Source: an uncultured Caldilinea sp. (GTDB lineage Bacteria > Chloroflexota > Anaerolineae > Caldilineales > Caldilineaceae). Taken from it: a stretch of DNA of 64,000 bases. Shown here in pieces: positions 32,101-49,371 of this stretch (the first letter of the stretch is position 1; every line of letters starts with the position of its first letter). The notes below the pieces were generated by a model. The model did no database searches and was not told the origin of the DNA. It saw only the letters and a list, made by a program, of their open reading frames with translations. The position numbers and the translations under genes are program-made. The stretch covers positions 1 to 64,000 of the forward strand of contig NZ_CAKZMJ010000108.1 in assembly GCF_937128415.1 (NCBI RefSeq). The letters run 5' to 3'.

Positions 32101-32565
32101 CTATTCTGCGATGCGCTTGCGCCGATGCACGGCAAAAGATTCTTGCGCCTGAAGGATTTGTCGAATCGTTTCGACGCTGATGTTTTCTACAATCTTGTGT
32201 TCGATCAAATAGCGGCGCAGGCGTTGAAGAGACCAGCGAGAGTAGTGGAGCCCGAGCAGACGTGGATTGGTGCTGGCGATGGCGACGATGCGGTTGCGCT
32301 GTTCCTCTGTAAAGACCGGCGGACGCCCCGGCGACTTGCCGCTGCGCAGACCGTCTAAGCCGTAACGATTGAAGCGATGAATCCATTTGCGCACGTTGAT
32401 GGGGTGCAGATGCACTTCTTCGCTGATCTCTGGAACGCGCTTTCCGGCGGCCGAGAGCATAATGATTTTAAGGCGATGCACAGGCAGGTCTTCTTCAGGC
32501 GCCTGGAGGTGATTTTCAATCATTTTTCGCTCGTGCTGCTTTAGCTTTCGAGTATAAAGCGCCAT
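32101..32565 (-). CDS. IS630-type helix-turn-helix protein (transposase N-terminal part or stand-alone)
   Basis: 154 aa. It has two HTH units: one at about 20-75 (LPVHRLKIIMLSAAGKRVPEISEEVHL, then RKWIHRFNRYGLDGLRSGKSPGRPP) and a second winged one at about 90-145 (LGLHYSRWSLQRLRRYLIEH, then ISVETIRQILQ), matching the DNA-binding half of IS630/Tc1-mariner transposases. It stops after FAVHRRKRIAE, exactly where the DDE catalytic domain would start, and no catalytic part follows in any frame. It is therefore a truncated transposase or a domesticated regulator. GAGAAGGTG upstream of ATG and an intact frame favour expression. Confidence 0.75.
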   Translation of the reverse strand: MALYTRKLKQHERKMIENHLQAPEEDLPVHRLKIIMLSAAGKRVPEISEEVHLHPINVRKWIHRFNRYGLDGLRSGKSPGRPPVFTEEQRNRIVAIASTNPRLLGLHYSRWSLQRLRRYLIEHKIVENISVETIRQILQAQESFAVHRRKRIAE

Positions 32566-32734
32566 GTCCGCACCTTCTCAGCAACTGGGAAACATGTGAG
32601 AAAGATAGAAAACAGGCTATCTCCTCTTTCATGTCGTTGCTTTTATGCTACCGGAGGCGTAAATTTGGGTGATCGGTTAAATGATGTATTTTCCACCCTG
32701 GCGCGCTGGGATGAATGGCAACTCTTGCGGTCGC

Positions 32735-33238
<504 letters not shown>

Positions 33239-33485
33239 GATGAATTCAGCGGGCAGGCCGAGCGATGACGGCGTCGTTGCACCTGATTGATGAATTTACA
33301 GTGAATCGCATCGATTGACCCGATTATAGAAGACTCTCGTCCGGCGATCAATCGTTTTACTCTTACATTCTGCTGACAATAGATAGGTGAAACGCAGGCA
33401 CTGGGGAGACGCCTGACGATTCAATTGAGAGGAATCAAGTAGGGAAGGGCTGCAGGCAAGGAAAATGATGGCTCGGTCAGAACCC

Positions 33486-33815
<330 letters not shown>

Positions 33816-33837
33816 GTGTTCCTACACGGATTTCAAC

Positions 33838-35973
33838 GTGAATTTGGCCGACCTGATTGAGAAGATTGTTATCTGGCACGATACCAGAACGAAGAAGGAA
33901 ACGCAACTTTTAGGCAAACGCAAGGGGCTGTTGCGCGTCCGCCTGTTTCTGCTCCTCATGCTTCTGTGCCCGGCAGGTGCGCTGAGCCCGGTTCGGATGG
34001 TCTCAGCCGCCCCGGTTGGCCAGGAGGGGGCATCCGACGCGACGGTGATGTTGCCTGTGGTGAGGCCCGAAGGCGGAGCCGCCCCTACACTCCACACCCA
34101 TGTCGCGACGATGCTGTTCGAGTACGACGAACAAAACAGGCCCTGGCTTCGCTTCGAGGCCCGCTACGATTTACGCAACGAGACGCGCAGCGCTTTAGGG
34201 TTCTCGATTCGGCTCGAGCCGGGCGCGCTCCAAGACCTGAGCTTGACCCAAGATGGCGCAGCGGTGGCGCTGGCCTTTGCAGAAGACGGTTTGTTGGCTG
34301 CACAGGTGACGATCCCGCCCAACCAGAACAGCGTCCTCAGGCTGACGACCCGGCGGTCGCTCGACGGTCTGTCTCTGGTCCACGTCGAGTATCCAACAGA
34401 AGCGCTCAGACGCTGGCGGGGACAGCGGAGCATCCGCGTTGAGCTGATTCCGGGCAATGCTCTGGCGCGAGATGCATGGCTGCGCGTCGAGCCTGACTCC
34501 TGGAGTTATTCGCCTTTCGCCGACGACGGCCGCCTGGAGTGGCTCTTTGAAGGGGAGATTCCATCGCGCATCCTCTTTCAGTCGATGGCGCCGGACGCCT
34601 GGCGCACGCTTCAACGGTTGCTCGGCGACGTCGCCGGCGGCGCGCCATCGGCCCATGCGGCGCTGGCGGAGCACTACCGCAAGCTGGCGACCGCCGCGCT
34701 CCAACTCGGGGAGAACGCCACATATGAACGGTTTTTGGCGCAGGCGACGGCGGCGTATCTCGAAGGAATCCGTCGAACAGAAGCGGCAGGGGCCCCCGCC
34801 ACCCACTCCGCCGCCCTGCACGCCGGCCTCGCCAGCCTCTACAGAGAACGCCTTGCCCGCGGAGAAGATCTGACCTATGCGCAATTGATGGTGGACGAAG
34901 TGGAACTGGCGCTGCGCGGACTGATGGTCGATGACCCGCGTCGCGCCGAGCTCGAGCAGTGGCGCGCCGATGGGCTGCGCTTGCTTCTCACCGATCTGCG
35001 CCGTCGCGGCGACATCCCGGCGGCGCTCGCCCTCATTGAGCAGCTGCGCTCCCTCGCCGCAAACGACGCCGGAAGCGATTTTCTCGAACAGGAACGTCAG
35101 GCCCTTCTGGTGCAGCAGGCTGTGGAGCTGATCGAGCGGGGGGATCGCACGGCGGCGCTGGCGCTCGCCGGCGATCTGATCGACGCGCCGACCCTACACC
35201 CCCCTGCCGAATATCGAAACCTGTTTGCCCGCTGGAACGTTTCAACAGTGATATCCGATCGCGGTGTGGAGGTGCGCGCCGCCGTGCGCGCCAGCAAGGG
35301 CCGCGAGCAAGAAGCGCAAGAGGCGCTCGAAGAGATCGTGCGAACGTGGCGCGCTTCGCCCGAGCTTCGGGCCATGGCGCCGGCGCTGCAGACGCTCGCC
35401 GAAACGGAGGAACAGCAAGGCTTTGAGTTGACTTTGAACATTCCGGTGAAGGAAAATGGCGCCGGCCTTGCGCGCGCATTGCCATCGACGCCGGACTGGA
35501 CGCTGTTGCGCAATTTTCTGAATCAGTTGGGGCCTCAGGTTCGGACGCACACAAATGGCGTATGGCAGCGCATCGAAGTGACGCAGCCTCTTGACCTGCG
35601 TTCCGTTGGAGAGGAATGGCGACGAATCGCCGATGAGCTGGAACGCCAGGCGGAGGCGTTTGAACAGGACGCCCTGCAGACAGCGATGCCTATGCAGGCG
35701 GCGCTGGAGGCGCGGCTGCGGGCGGCCAATTATCGAGACGCCGCCCACGGCTGGCGCGAGCTGGCGCAGAACAGCGGCGTAATGATCTCGTTGACGCCTT
35801 CCGAGGCAGCCGGCCATGCCGCGCGCACATGGATGGTCGCCGTAGATAGCCCGCCCCAGATGCTGACGGTGCAGGTGGAGGCAATCAGCGGGGTGCGCGT
35901 GCTGCTGATCCTTCTCGTTGCGTTCAGTGGATTGTTCGCCGCTTCTGCATTGTTGTGGCGGCTGTTGATGTAG
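33838..35973 (+). CDS. Membrane-anchored extracytoplasmic helical-repeat protein, unknown function
   Basis: 711 aa from GTG 33838. A hydrophobic segment at about 33-50 (signal or anchor) is followed by a beta-rich domain (about 85-260) and a long TPR-like helical region (about 265-600) rich in Ala/Leu/Arg/Glu helices, for example HAALAEHYRKLATAALQLGE and AALALIEQLRSLA. A second transmembrane helix (about 688-708) closes the protein, leaving a few residues on the far side. It ends 9 bases before the transglutaminase gene, and the pair probably acts together in the envelope. I cannot place it in a named family. Confidence 0.65.
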   Translation: MNLADLIEKIVIWHDTRTKKETQLLGKRKGLLRVRLFLLLMLLCPAGALSPVRMVSAAPVGQEGASDATVMLPVVRPEGGAAPTLHTHVATMLFEYDEQNRPWLRFEARYDLRNETRSALGFSIRLEPGALQDLSLTQDGAAVALAFAEDGLLAAQVTIPPNQNSVLRLTTRRSLDGLSLVHVEYPTEALRRWRGQRSIRVELIPGNALARDAWLRVEPDSWSYSPFADDGRLEWLFEGEIPSRILFQSMAPDAWRTLQRLLGDVAGGAPSAHAALAEHYRKLATAALQLGENATYERFLAQATAAYLEGIRRTEAAGAPATHSAALHAGLASLYRERLARGEDLTYAQLMVDEVELALRGLMVDDPRRAELEQWRADGLRLLLTDLRRRGDIPAALALIEQLRSLAANDAGSDFLEQERQALLVQQAVELIERGDRTAALALAGDLIDAPTLHPPAEYRNLFARWNVSTVISDRGVEVRAAVRASKGREQEAQEALEEIVRTWRASPELRAMAPALQTLAETEEQQGFELTLNIPVKENGAGLARALPSTPDWTLLRNFLNQLGPQVRTHTNGVWQRIEVTQPLDLRSVGEEWRRIADELERQAEAFEQDALQTAMPMQAALEARLRAANYRDAAHGWRELAQNSGVMISLTPSEAAGHAARTWMVAVDSPPQMLTVQVEAISGVRVLLILLVAFSGLFAASALLWRLLM

Positions 35974-35981
35974 AACTTTTC

Positions 35982-38444
<2,463 letters not shown>

Positions 38445-38493
38445 TTTCTTGAGGCGAAAAAAGTTTCTTAAGGCGAAACCTCTTGAGGCGAAA
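38445..38493 (+). repeat. Three short direct repeats (CTTRAGGCGAAA)
   Basis: Copies start at 38448, 38467 and 38482 right after the transglutaminase stop. Their irregular spacing (19 and 15 bases) argues against a simple tandem array. Confidence 0.5.
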
Positions 38494-38508
38494 CAAGTTC
38501 AAAGACAC

Positions 38509-38544
38509 CCTCCTGACGCTCGTTACAGGTTCGGCGTCAGGAGG
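38509..38544. terminator. Inverted repeat at the convergent end of two genes
   Basis: CCTCCTGACGC (38509-38519) and GCGTCAGGAGG (38534-38544), loop 14. The right arm overlaps the last codons of the - strand MBL gene. No long T-run is present. Confidence 0.45.
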
Positions 38545-39179
38545 ACGATCTGGGTTTCTTCGGGCAACGCGCTTTTCGTCAGCTTGAGCGTTTCGATCGG
38601 CTCGACGCTCGCCGCGCCGAATTCTTTCAGAAACTTATCCACCTCCTCCAGCGTGCGCAGCAAGGATTCATTCAGTCCAGGGTGGCGATAATGCATGGGG
38701 ATCACCAGGCGCGGCTCCAGGAGGCCCACCAGCTCTACGGCCCGCGCCGGGTCCAGCGTCTCGCCGCCGCCGACAGGCACCATCAACACATCGACTTCCC
38801 CGATGTTCAGCTCCTCGATCTCCGATTGCGCCGGCACTTCACCGATGTCGCCCAGATGGCCGACGGTCAAATCGCCGAACTCAAAGAAAAACGCCACGTT
38901 GCGCTCCAGCGGATGTTTGTCGCTGCGGCGGTGGTAGGTCGTCAGGCCGGTGATAAAGACGTTCTTGACTTCGTACTCGCCGGGCCCGGTCAACACCTTG
39001 GGCTCGCCGAGCACGCGGTCGACGGCGTTGTGTCCGGGACGGTCATGGCTGATGGTGACGATGTCGGCGCGCATTTTGGGCAAGACCGGGCCAACCGATC
39101 GGTCGTAGGGGTCGCAAATCACGGTCACGCCGCCTTCTCTGATGCGAAAACAGGAAAGTCCATACCAGGTGATATCCAT
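38523..39179 (-). CDS. Metal-dependent hydrolase of the UPF0173/MBL-fold group
   Basis: 218 aa. It starts ITWYGLSCFRI, the usual opening of UPF0173-like MBL proteins (WxGHSxF), then has SHDRPGHN where SHxHxDH is expected: one His and the Asp are kept, but the motif is altered (H44, D45, H49). Further ligands could be the His in LTVGHLGDIGE and in VIPMHYRHPG. Function of the family is unknown, and the altered motif leaves hydrolytic activity open. It converges on the transglutaminase gene. Confidence 0.75.
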   Translation of the reverse strand: MDITWYGLSCFRIREGGVTVICDPYDRSVGPVLPKMRADIVTISHDRPGHNAVDRVLGEPKVLTGPGEYEVKNVFITGLTTYHRRSDKHPLERNVAFFFEFGDLTVGHLGDIGEVPAQSEIEELNIGEVDVLMVPVGGGETLDPARAVELVGLLEPRLVIPMHYRHPGLNESLLRTLEEVDKFLKEFGAASVEPIETLKLTKSALPEETQIVLLTPNL

Positions 39180-39426
39180 GCGAATCGACTCCGATAAGAA
39201 GAAGAATGTGTCGAATCCATCTTTTCAAGCAGTTCAGCGGATCGGAACATCCGTTCAATTCACTATACATTACCCTTTGAGCACCTTCCAAACCATCAGG
39301 AGCGAAGGCTTTAGATCACAGCCTCAGCGACGGCAAGGCGATTCGCTTTATCAATGGTGTCTTTGCCAGTGGTGTCCAATGGTATGATGAATCTAAAAAT
39401 AGATTGCAGCAATTAGGATGTCGGAT
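39180..39426. other. Divergent intergenic region (MBL hydrolase / IMPase)
   Basis: About 247 bases between divergent genes. A - strand TATAGT (39262-39267) could drive the MBL gene. A + strand TGGTATGAT (39380-39388), also an extended -10 form, lies about 40 bases before the IMPase start. No gene is visible in it. Confidence 0.45.
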
Positions 39427-40305
39427 ATGACGGATATAACAACGGGAATTCATTCAAAAGACATCGACCTGGTCATCGCCGTCGCCCGCGGCGCAGGCGA
39501 TCTGGCGCGCAGAATGTACGCAAACGGGCAGGCGACCGTTCGCCAAAAATCCAGCGCAATCGACCTGGTGACGGCCGCCGACGTCGCCGCCGAAAATTTT
39601 GTGCGCGAAGCCTTGGAGCGTCTCTACCCGGGCGTGGCGCTGTGGGGGGAGGAAAGCAATCAGCCGCCCGCGCAGGAAGAGTTCTGGCTGCTCGATCCGA
39701 TCGATGGGACGACCAACTTCGCCCACAACGTCGGTTATTGCGCTGTGAACATCGCCCTGCAACAGGGCGTGCGGACGCTGTTGGCGGTCACCTATCACAT
39801 CGGCGAAGATTGCGCCTTTTACGCAGTGCACGGCGGCGGCGCCTATCAACGGTTCGCTTCTGGAAGCGAGCGACGGCTGCAGACCAGCGCAAGAGACTCG
39901 CTGCAGCAGGCGCTGTTGATCACCGGCTTCCCCTACCATCGCGCCGAGTCGATCGACAACAACGGCGCCGAATTCGCCTACTTTATGCCCAGGACGGCCT
40001 GTGTGCGCAACTTCGGCTCGGCGGCGCTCGACCTGGCGCAGGTGGCGATGGGCGCCGCCGACGGCTACTGGGAAGCGTGGCTGAATCCATGGGACCTGGC
40101 GGCGGGCGCCTTGCTCGTGCGCGAGGCCGGGGGGACGGTGACGACGTACGAAGGGGCGGAATGGACGATCTACGACAACCACATCGTCGCCAGCAACGGC
40201 TCGCCCGCGCTGCACGCTGCGCTTCTGGAGGGAATTCGCATAGCCAGAGCTTCTTTGACAGAGACGCGGCTCGCCGTCTTCGGAGAGCGAACTGCGACAG
40301 GATAA
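39427..40305 (+). CDS. Inositol monophosphatase family protein
   Basis: 292 aa from ATG 39427, with AGGA 8 bases upstream; ATG 39418 is the alternative. Mg2+-binding residues are in WGEES (Glu), DPIDGTTNF (first and second Asp) and WDLAAGALL (final Asp), the three signatures of the IMPase/CysQ/FBPase-IV group. The enzyme removes phosphate from inositol-1-phosphate or a similar substrate such as PAP or fructose-1,6-bisphosphate. Sequence alone does not decide. It may feed inositol-lipid or osmolyte synthesis. Confidence 0.87.
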   Translation: MTDITTGIHSKDIDLVIAVARGAGDLARRMYANGQATVRQKSSAIDLVTAADVAAENFVREALERLYPGVALWGEESNQPPAQEEFWLLDPIDGTTNFAHNVGYCAVNIALQQGVRTLLAVTYHIGEDCAFYAVHGGGAYQRFASGSERRLQTSARDSLQQALLITGFPYHRAESIDNNGAEFAYFMPRTACVRNFGSAALDLAQVAMGAADGYWEAWLNPWDLAAGALLVREAGGTVTTYEGAEWTIYDNHIVASNGSPALHAALLEGIRIARASLTETRLAVFGERTATG

Positions 40306-40384
40306 ATGCAGGATAAACAATCAGGTCGTTTTTGACACTAAGACAAACCACCGAGGCGCGAAGACACCAAGGGGTGAAGACAAG

Positions 40385-41068
40385 ATGAGCGACCACGCCG
40401 TTTTTGACCGTTTGACCCGGCTTTACCCCTCCCTGGCCGAAATGACGCCCGACGCCCAGCGGCTGATGCGCGAATCCTTACAGCGAATTGCAGCCCCGGC
40501 CAATCATGTCCTTTTCGATCTCGATTCGCCCTGCTCGGCTTTCATATTGCTGGATACAGGGTCGATTCGGGTGGTGAAGCCGGCGCTCTCCGGGCGTGAA
40601 ATTCTGCTCTATCGGCTGGAGCCAGGCGATTCATGCGTCTTGACGGCAAGCTGCCTGCTGGGGCGCACCAACTATCCGGCGCGCGGCGTGGCGGAGACCG
40701 ATCTGGCGGCGTATATGCTGCCGCAGCCGGTGTTCCATCGCCTGATGGACGCTTCGGCGCCGTTTCGTGCGTTGGTCTTTCACCACTTCGCCGACCGCAT
40801 CGCCGACCTGATGCAGCTGGTCGAGGAGGTTGCCTTTGGTCAGGTGGATCAGCGGCTGGCGGCGTATCTGGCCGAACGCGCCCCGCTGCTGCAGGCGACG
40901 CATCAGCAGATCGCCGACGAGCTGGGCACGGTGCGCGAGGTGATCAGTCGAAGGCTCAAACAGTTTGAGCAGCTTGGCCTCGTGCAACTGGCGCGCGGCC
41001 AGGTGCGAATTTACGATCCAGCGCGCCTGCAACAGATGGCCGCCCCCCTGCGTGACTCCGGTCACTGA
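40385..41068 (+). CDS. Crp/Fnr family transcriptional regulator
   Basis: 227 aa. The cyclic-nucleotide-binding-like beta-roll (about 30-130) has LLDTGSIRVVKP and LYRLEPGDSCVLTASCLLG; the C helix (132-160) and a winged HTH (about 170-205: THQQIADELGTVREVISRRLKQFEQLGL) follow. The HTH recognition helix (TVREVISR) is of the Fnr/Crp type. Three cysteines (C50, C84, C90) sit in the sensor domain but are not in an Fe-S (Fnr) arrangement, so redox sensing by Cys is possible. The next two genes encode a DUF2892 protein and a thioredoxin, and a Crp-type palindrome overlaps its stop codon, so it probably controls these genes. A short CACCGAGGCGCGAAG-type intergenic repeat precedes it. Confidence 0.88.
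   Translation: MSDHAVFDRLTRLYPSLAEMTPDAQRLMRESLQRIAAPANHVLFDLDSPCSAFILLDTGSIRVVKPALSGREILLYRLEPGDSCVLTASCLLGRTNYPARGVAETDLAAYMLPQPVFHRLMDASAPFRALVFHHFADRIADLMQLVEEVAFGQVDQRLAAYLAERAPLLQATHQQIADELGTVREVISRRLKQFEQLGLVQLARGQVRIYDPARLQQMAAPLRDSGH
41052..41065. promoter_or_regulatory. Candidate Crp/Fnr-type operator
   Basis: GTGA-N6-TCAC (GTGACTCCGGTCAC), the core of the classic Crp site TGTGA-N6-TCACA, adjoins the stop codon of the regulator gene. It is centred about 50 bases upstream of the predicted start of the downstream promoter. Confidence 0.5.
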
Positions 41069-41072
41069 CAAT

Positions 41073-41101
41073 CTGACCGAACTTTGCTATGTTTTTTATA
41101 T
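41073..41101 (+). promoter_or_regulatory. Candidate promoter of the DUF2892/thioredoxin genes
   Basis: CTGACC (41073-41078), 17-base spacer, TTATAT (41096-41101). Moderate match; it lies about 120 bases before the DUF2892 gene. Confidence 0.4.
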
Positions 41102-41220
41102 GGTGCAGTTAACCTATCTCCCAGGAAACTTCAATGTCCCTGGAGGATGAAGGTTTGACGACTGCTGGTCCGTAAGATTGAAGGTGCAGAGAAGGCATCT
41201 TTCATGGAAAGGAGGTCTGT

Positions 41221-41424
41221 ATGATCAAGGTCAATCAGGCGAACTGGGAACGCATTGCTCGCGTGGTGTTGGGAATCGTGATGTTGGCGCTCGGCTGGGG
41301 CGGCTTTGTGCCGGGCGTCTGGGGCGTGGTGTTGCAGTGGCTCGGCTTCGTTCCGCTGCTCACCGGCCTGATCGGCTGGTGCCCGCTCTACGCTCTGTTC
41401 CGGTTCAGCACGAAGTCGACGTGA
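41221..41424 (+). CDS. DUF2892 (YgaP-type) inner membrane protein
   Basis: 67 aa. Two adjacent transmembrane helices (about 14-30 and 36-50) and the hallmark GWCPLYALF motif identify DUF2892, the membrane domain found in YgaP rhodanese and related sulfur-handling proteins. The Cys in WCPLY is conserved in the family. GAAAGGAGG lies 6 bases before ATG, an unusually strong ribosome site. It stands between the Crp-like regulator and a thioredoxin that carries its own DUF2892-like tail. Confidence 0.87.
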   Translation: MIKVNQANWERIARVVLGIVMLALGWGGFVPGVWGVVLQWLGFVPLLTGLIGWCPLYALFRFSTKST

Positions 41425-41450
41425 GCAGCCACTGCAGCGGAGGTTGCACA

Positions 41451-41484
41451 GGGGAGGCGTTTCGGAGAGAAACGCCTCCCCTTT
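41451..41484 (+). terminator. Strong hairpin between DUF2892 and thioredoxin genes
   Basis: A perfect 13-bp stem (GGGGAGGCGTTTC/GAAACGCCTCCCC) with a GGAGA loop is followed by TTT. The short T-run suggests partial termination, lowering but not abolishing thioredoxin expression. Confidence 0.65.
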
Positions 41485-41554
41485 CCATTGCATCCAGCAG
41501 TGGACGAGACGTCAAACCAGAAGAAAGTCCAGGCGATAAAGAAGGAACATGACG

Positions 41555-42058
<504 letters not shown>

Positions 42059-42102
42059 ACGTCGAAATCCCGGTCGGCGCCCCCGCCGGAGAGAGGCCGG
42101 GA

Positions 42103-42132
42103 TTGGGACTCATCTTGGATTCCTGCTATACT
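42103..42132 (+). promoter_or_regulatory. Promoter of the phosphohexomutase gene
   Basis: TTGGGA (42103-42108), 18-base spacer, TATACT (42127-42132) within an extended TGCTATACT. A GGAAAGGA site precedes the gene. Confidence 0.6.
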
Positions 42133-42175
42133 TTCCCCGTTATCCTCTGAACAACGGTCAGGAAAGGACAGCGAG

Positions 42176-43606
<1,431 letters not shown>

Positions 43607-43622
43607 GCGCTTTGCAACGCAG

Positions 43623-43657
43623 CGGAGGTGAGCCCCGTCGCCCACCTCCGTTTTTTC
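43623..43657 (+). terminator. Rho-independent terminator after the phosphohexomutase gene
   Basis: CGGAGGTG, 12-base loop, CACCTCCG, then TTTTTT. Confidence 0.9.
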
Positions 43658-43711
43658 CATTTCCGCTTTTTCCATTCAGGAAAACGGAAACTCGGTGCGT
43701 CCTGAAAAAAC

Positions 43712-43720
43712 TGGTATACT
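43712..43720 (+). promoter_or_regulatory. Extended -10 promoter upstream of tatD
   Basis: TG-G-TATACT. The predicted leader to ATG 43832 is about 105 bases and AT-rich, without a gene. Confidence 0.5.
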
Positions 43721-43831
43721 GAAAAAACTATGTGCAATCAGACCTACTTTTCTAGTGAATTATCTGTGATAAAATGAACAAACGAAAATGCATAAAAGAT
43801 GATCAATGTTTGAAGAAGGTTTCTGTCGTTC

Positions 43832-44719
<888 letters not shown>

Positions 44720-44720
44720 C

Positions 44721-45797
44721 ATGGCCATGGACCCATCGGCGTCGTACGAGGCTGTTGAAACGATTCCGCAACGCAACGATGCTCCGCCGGACGTCAACGC
44801 GTTGTTTGCGCCGATCCGCCCTGGATTGCGACAGGTGGAGGCCAAATTGCGCGCGGTCGATTCCACACTCTTTGCGCCATTGGCCGAAGCGTTTCTCACG
44901 CTCATCGGCAGCGGAGGCAAGCGACTGCGTCCGGCATTGGCGTTGTTGTCGGCGGAATTCAACGGCCCCATGCAGGGCGGCCCGCGCCATCACGTCGTGA
45001 TTGCGTTGGCGGCTTCCGTGGAAATGTTGCACACGGCGACGCTGGTGCATGACGACGTCATCGATGGGGCGTTGTTGCGCCGCGGCGCGCCGACGCTCAA
45101 CGCGCGCTGGAGTGGGGTCTCCACGGTATTGGCCGGCAACTATCTCTTCGGCACCGCCGCTCACTTTTCCGCCGAAACCGGCGATATGCGCGTCATTCGG
45201 CTGTTCAGCGACACGCTGCGCACCATCGTCGACGGCGAACTGCGCCAGCTCAAAGACCGCTACAACTTCTTGCAGCCGCGTGAAAACTATTATCAGCGTA
45301 TCTACGCAAAGACCGCCAGCCTCTTCTGCGCAGCCACGCAGGGAGCGGCGATCCTTTCCCGGCTGCCCGAAGAGCGCATCGACGACCTTCACCAGTTCGG
45401 CTACAACTTCGGCATGGCGTTTCAAATCATCGACGACATTCTTGATTTTATCGGCGACAACGCCACCTTGGGCAAGCCGGCGGGCAGCGATCTGCACCAG
45501 GGCACCCTCACCCTGCCCTTTTTTCACTATCTTCAGCAACACCCAGCGCCGGAGAGCGTGCTGGCGACGCTGGAGGAGGCGCAGCGCGAGGCCGACAACG
45601 GCAACCCGACCGTTTGGGACGAGACTGTCGCTGCGCTCGTGCGCGATCTACGCAACAGCGCTGCCATTGAAGCCGCGCGCGAGGAGGCGCGCCGCTTTTT
45701 GAACCGCGCCGTGGACAACCTCTCCGCCTTGCCCGACAACGTCTATCGAAGCTCGCTTCTGGGGCTGTGCGAATTCGTCGAAAAACGCACCTACTGA
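44721..45797 (+). CDS. Polyprenyl diphosphate synthase (trans-prenyltransferase)
   Basis: 358 aa from ATG 44721; an alternative ATG is 6 bases on. Both Asp-rich motifs are present: DDVID (111-115) and DDILD (238-242), with the KRLRP block at 67-71 and GNYLFG. The residues before the first Asp motif (ATLVH) are small, consistent with a long-chain product such as a quinone side chain (C35-C45), but length prediction from these is weak. It would supply isoprenoid chains for menaquinone or undecaprenyl carriers. Confidence 0.9.
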   Translation: MAMDPSASYEAVETIPQRNDAPPDVNALFAPIRPGLRQVEAKLRAVDSTLFAPLAEAFLTLIGSGGKRLRPALALLSAEFNGPMQGGPRHHVVIALAASVEMLHTATLVHDDVIDGALLRRGAPTLNARWSGVSTVLAGNYLFGTAAHFSAETGDMRVIRLFSDTLRTIVDGELRQLKDRYNFLQPRENYYQRIYAKTASLFCAATQGAAILSRLPEERIDDLHQFGYNFGMAFQIIDDILDFIGDNATLGKPAGSDLHQGTLTLPFFHYLQQHPAPESVLATLEEAQREADNGNPTVWDETVAALVRDLRNSAAIEAAREEARRFLNRAVDNLSALPDNVYRSSLLGLCEFVEKRTY

Positions 45798-45932
45798 TCC
45801 GCATCACTGCAGACGTCGCCCTCTCTTCGGCTTGTCGCCTGCGCTCTTACACGGGACCGTAAGTTGTCCTCCCTTCTGAAATACGCCTGCTTTCTGCATC
45901 GCAGCCTTCCCGATTGCATGCGCAACGGTTAG

Positions 45933-45961
45933 TTGACGGCAAGCCCATATCTACGTACCAT
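45933..45961 (+). promoter_or_regulatory. Weak promoter candidate before the aldolase-kinase pair
   Basis: TTGACG, 17-base spacer, TACCAT. Good -35 and spacing, poor -10. The 45798-46048 gap has no gene. Confidence 0.35.
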
Positions 45962-46048
45962 GAAGTTGCTGCCATGGAGGCAGTCACATCCTCTCGGTGG
46001 AGGGGACGCTTGAATCCACCGGACAATGCATGCAGTAAAGGCGCGACG

Positions 46049-46674
46049 ATGCAACATCAATCGATTGCAGAAGAGATCATTCAGGTGGCGCGCTTGATGT
46101 TCGATCGCCGTCTGACCGACATCGCAGGCGGCAACATCAGCGCGCGCGCGGGAGACAAGATATATATCACGCCGCGCTACGCGGGCAGCAGGCAACACTG
46201 GCAGCTTGCGCCCGCCGACATCCTTTGCGCTTCGATCGACGGCGACGAGCTCCTGCAACATCCGCGCTGCTCTCGCGAGAGCAGGATGCATCTGGCCATA
46301 TATCGTCATTATCCAGACGTTGGCGCCGTGATTCATGCACATCCTTTCCATGTGCTTCCCTTCTGCGTCGCCGGTCGAGCGATCGAGCCGGTGCTGGAAG
46401 GCACGCAAAAATTTGGGGTGACGCCGGTCGCGCCCTTTGCGCCGGCGCACAGTGAGGCGCTGGCGCAGCACGTTGTGGAAAAATTGCACGGCCGCGAGGC
46501 CATCATTCGCAAACAGGCGGCCGCCGTGCTGCTCGCCAAACATGGGATCGTCGTCGCCGGCCTTGACCTGCTGGCGGCGGTCGACGCTTTGGAGCGCATC
46601 GACTGGAACGCTTGGTGCATTCTCAGCCAGAGCCTGTTGCCCGCCGCCCCGTTGACCTACTCGACGACGCCATC

Positions 46675-46678
<4 letters not shown>
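46049..46678 (+). CDS. Class II aldolase/adducin family protein
   Basis: 209 aa from ATG 46049, preceded by AAAGGCG; the frame extends further upstream but family alignment starts here. Zn-dependent fuculose-phosphate-aldolase-like fold: GGNISAR (27-33) binds phosphate, Glu77 is the likely catalytic base in SRESRMH, and the metal ligands are H96/H98 in IHAHP plus a distal His (AKHGIV). These enzymes cut sugar-1-phosphates into dihydroxyacetone phosphate and an aldehyde. It overlaps the sugar kinase by four bases (ATGA), so kinase and aldolase likely form one breakdown pathway. Confidence 0.88.
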
Positions 46679-47610
<932 letters not shown>

Positions 47611-47619
47611 GCGCTTCCC

Positions 47620-49359
<1,740 letters not shown>

Positions 49360-49371
49360 GCGGATGTGACC

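Noticed and set aside
31829..32152. 107-aa + strand open frame near the HTH gene
   Set aside because: Covers an AT-rich intergenic area, overlaps the HTH 3' end and shows no family features.
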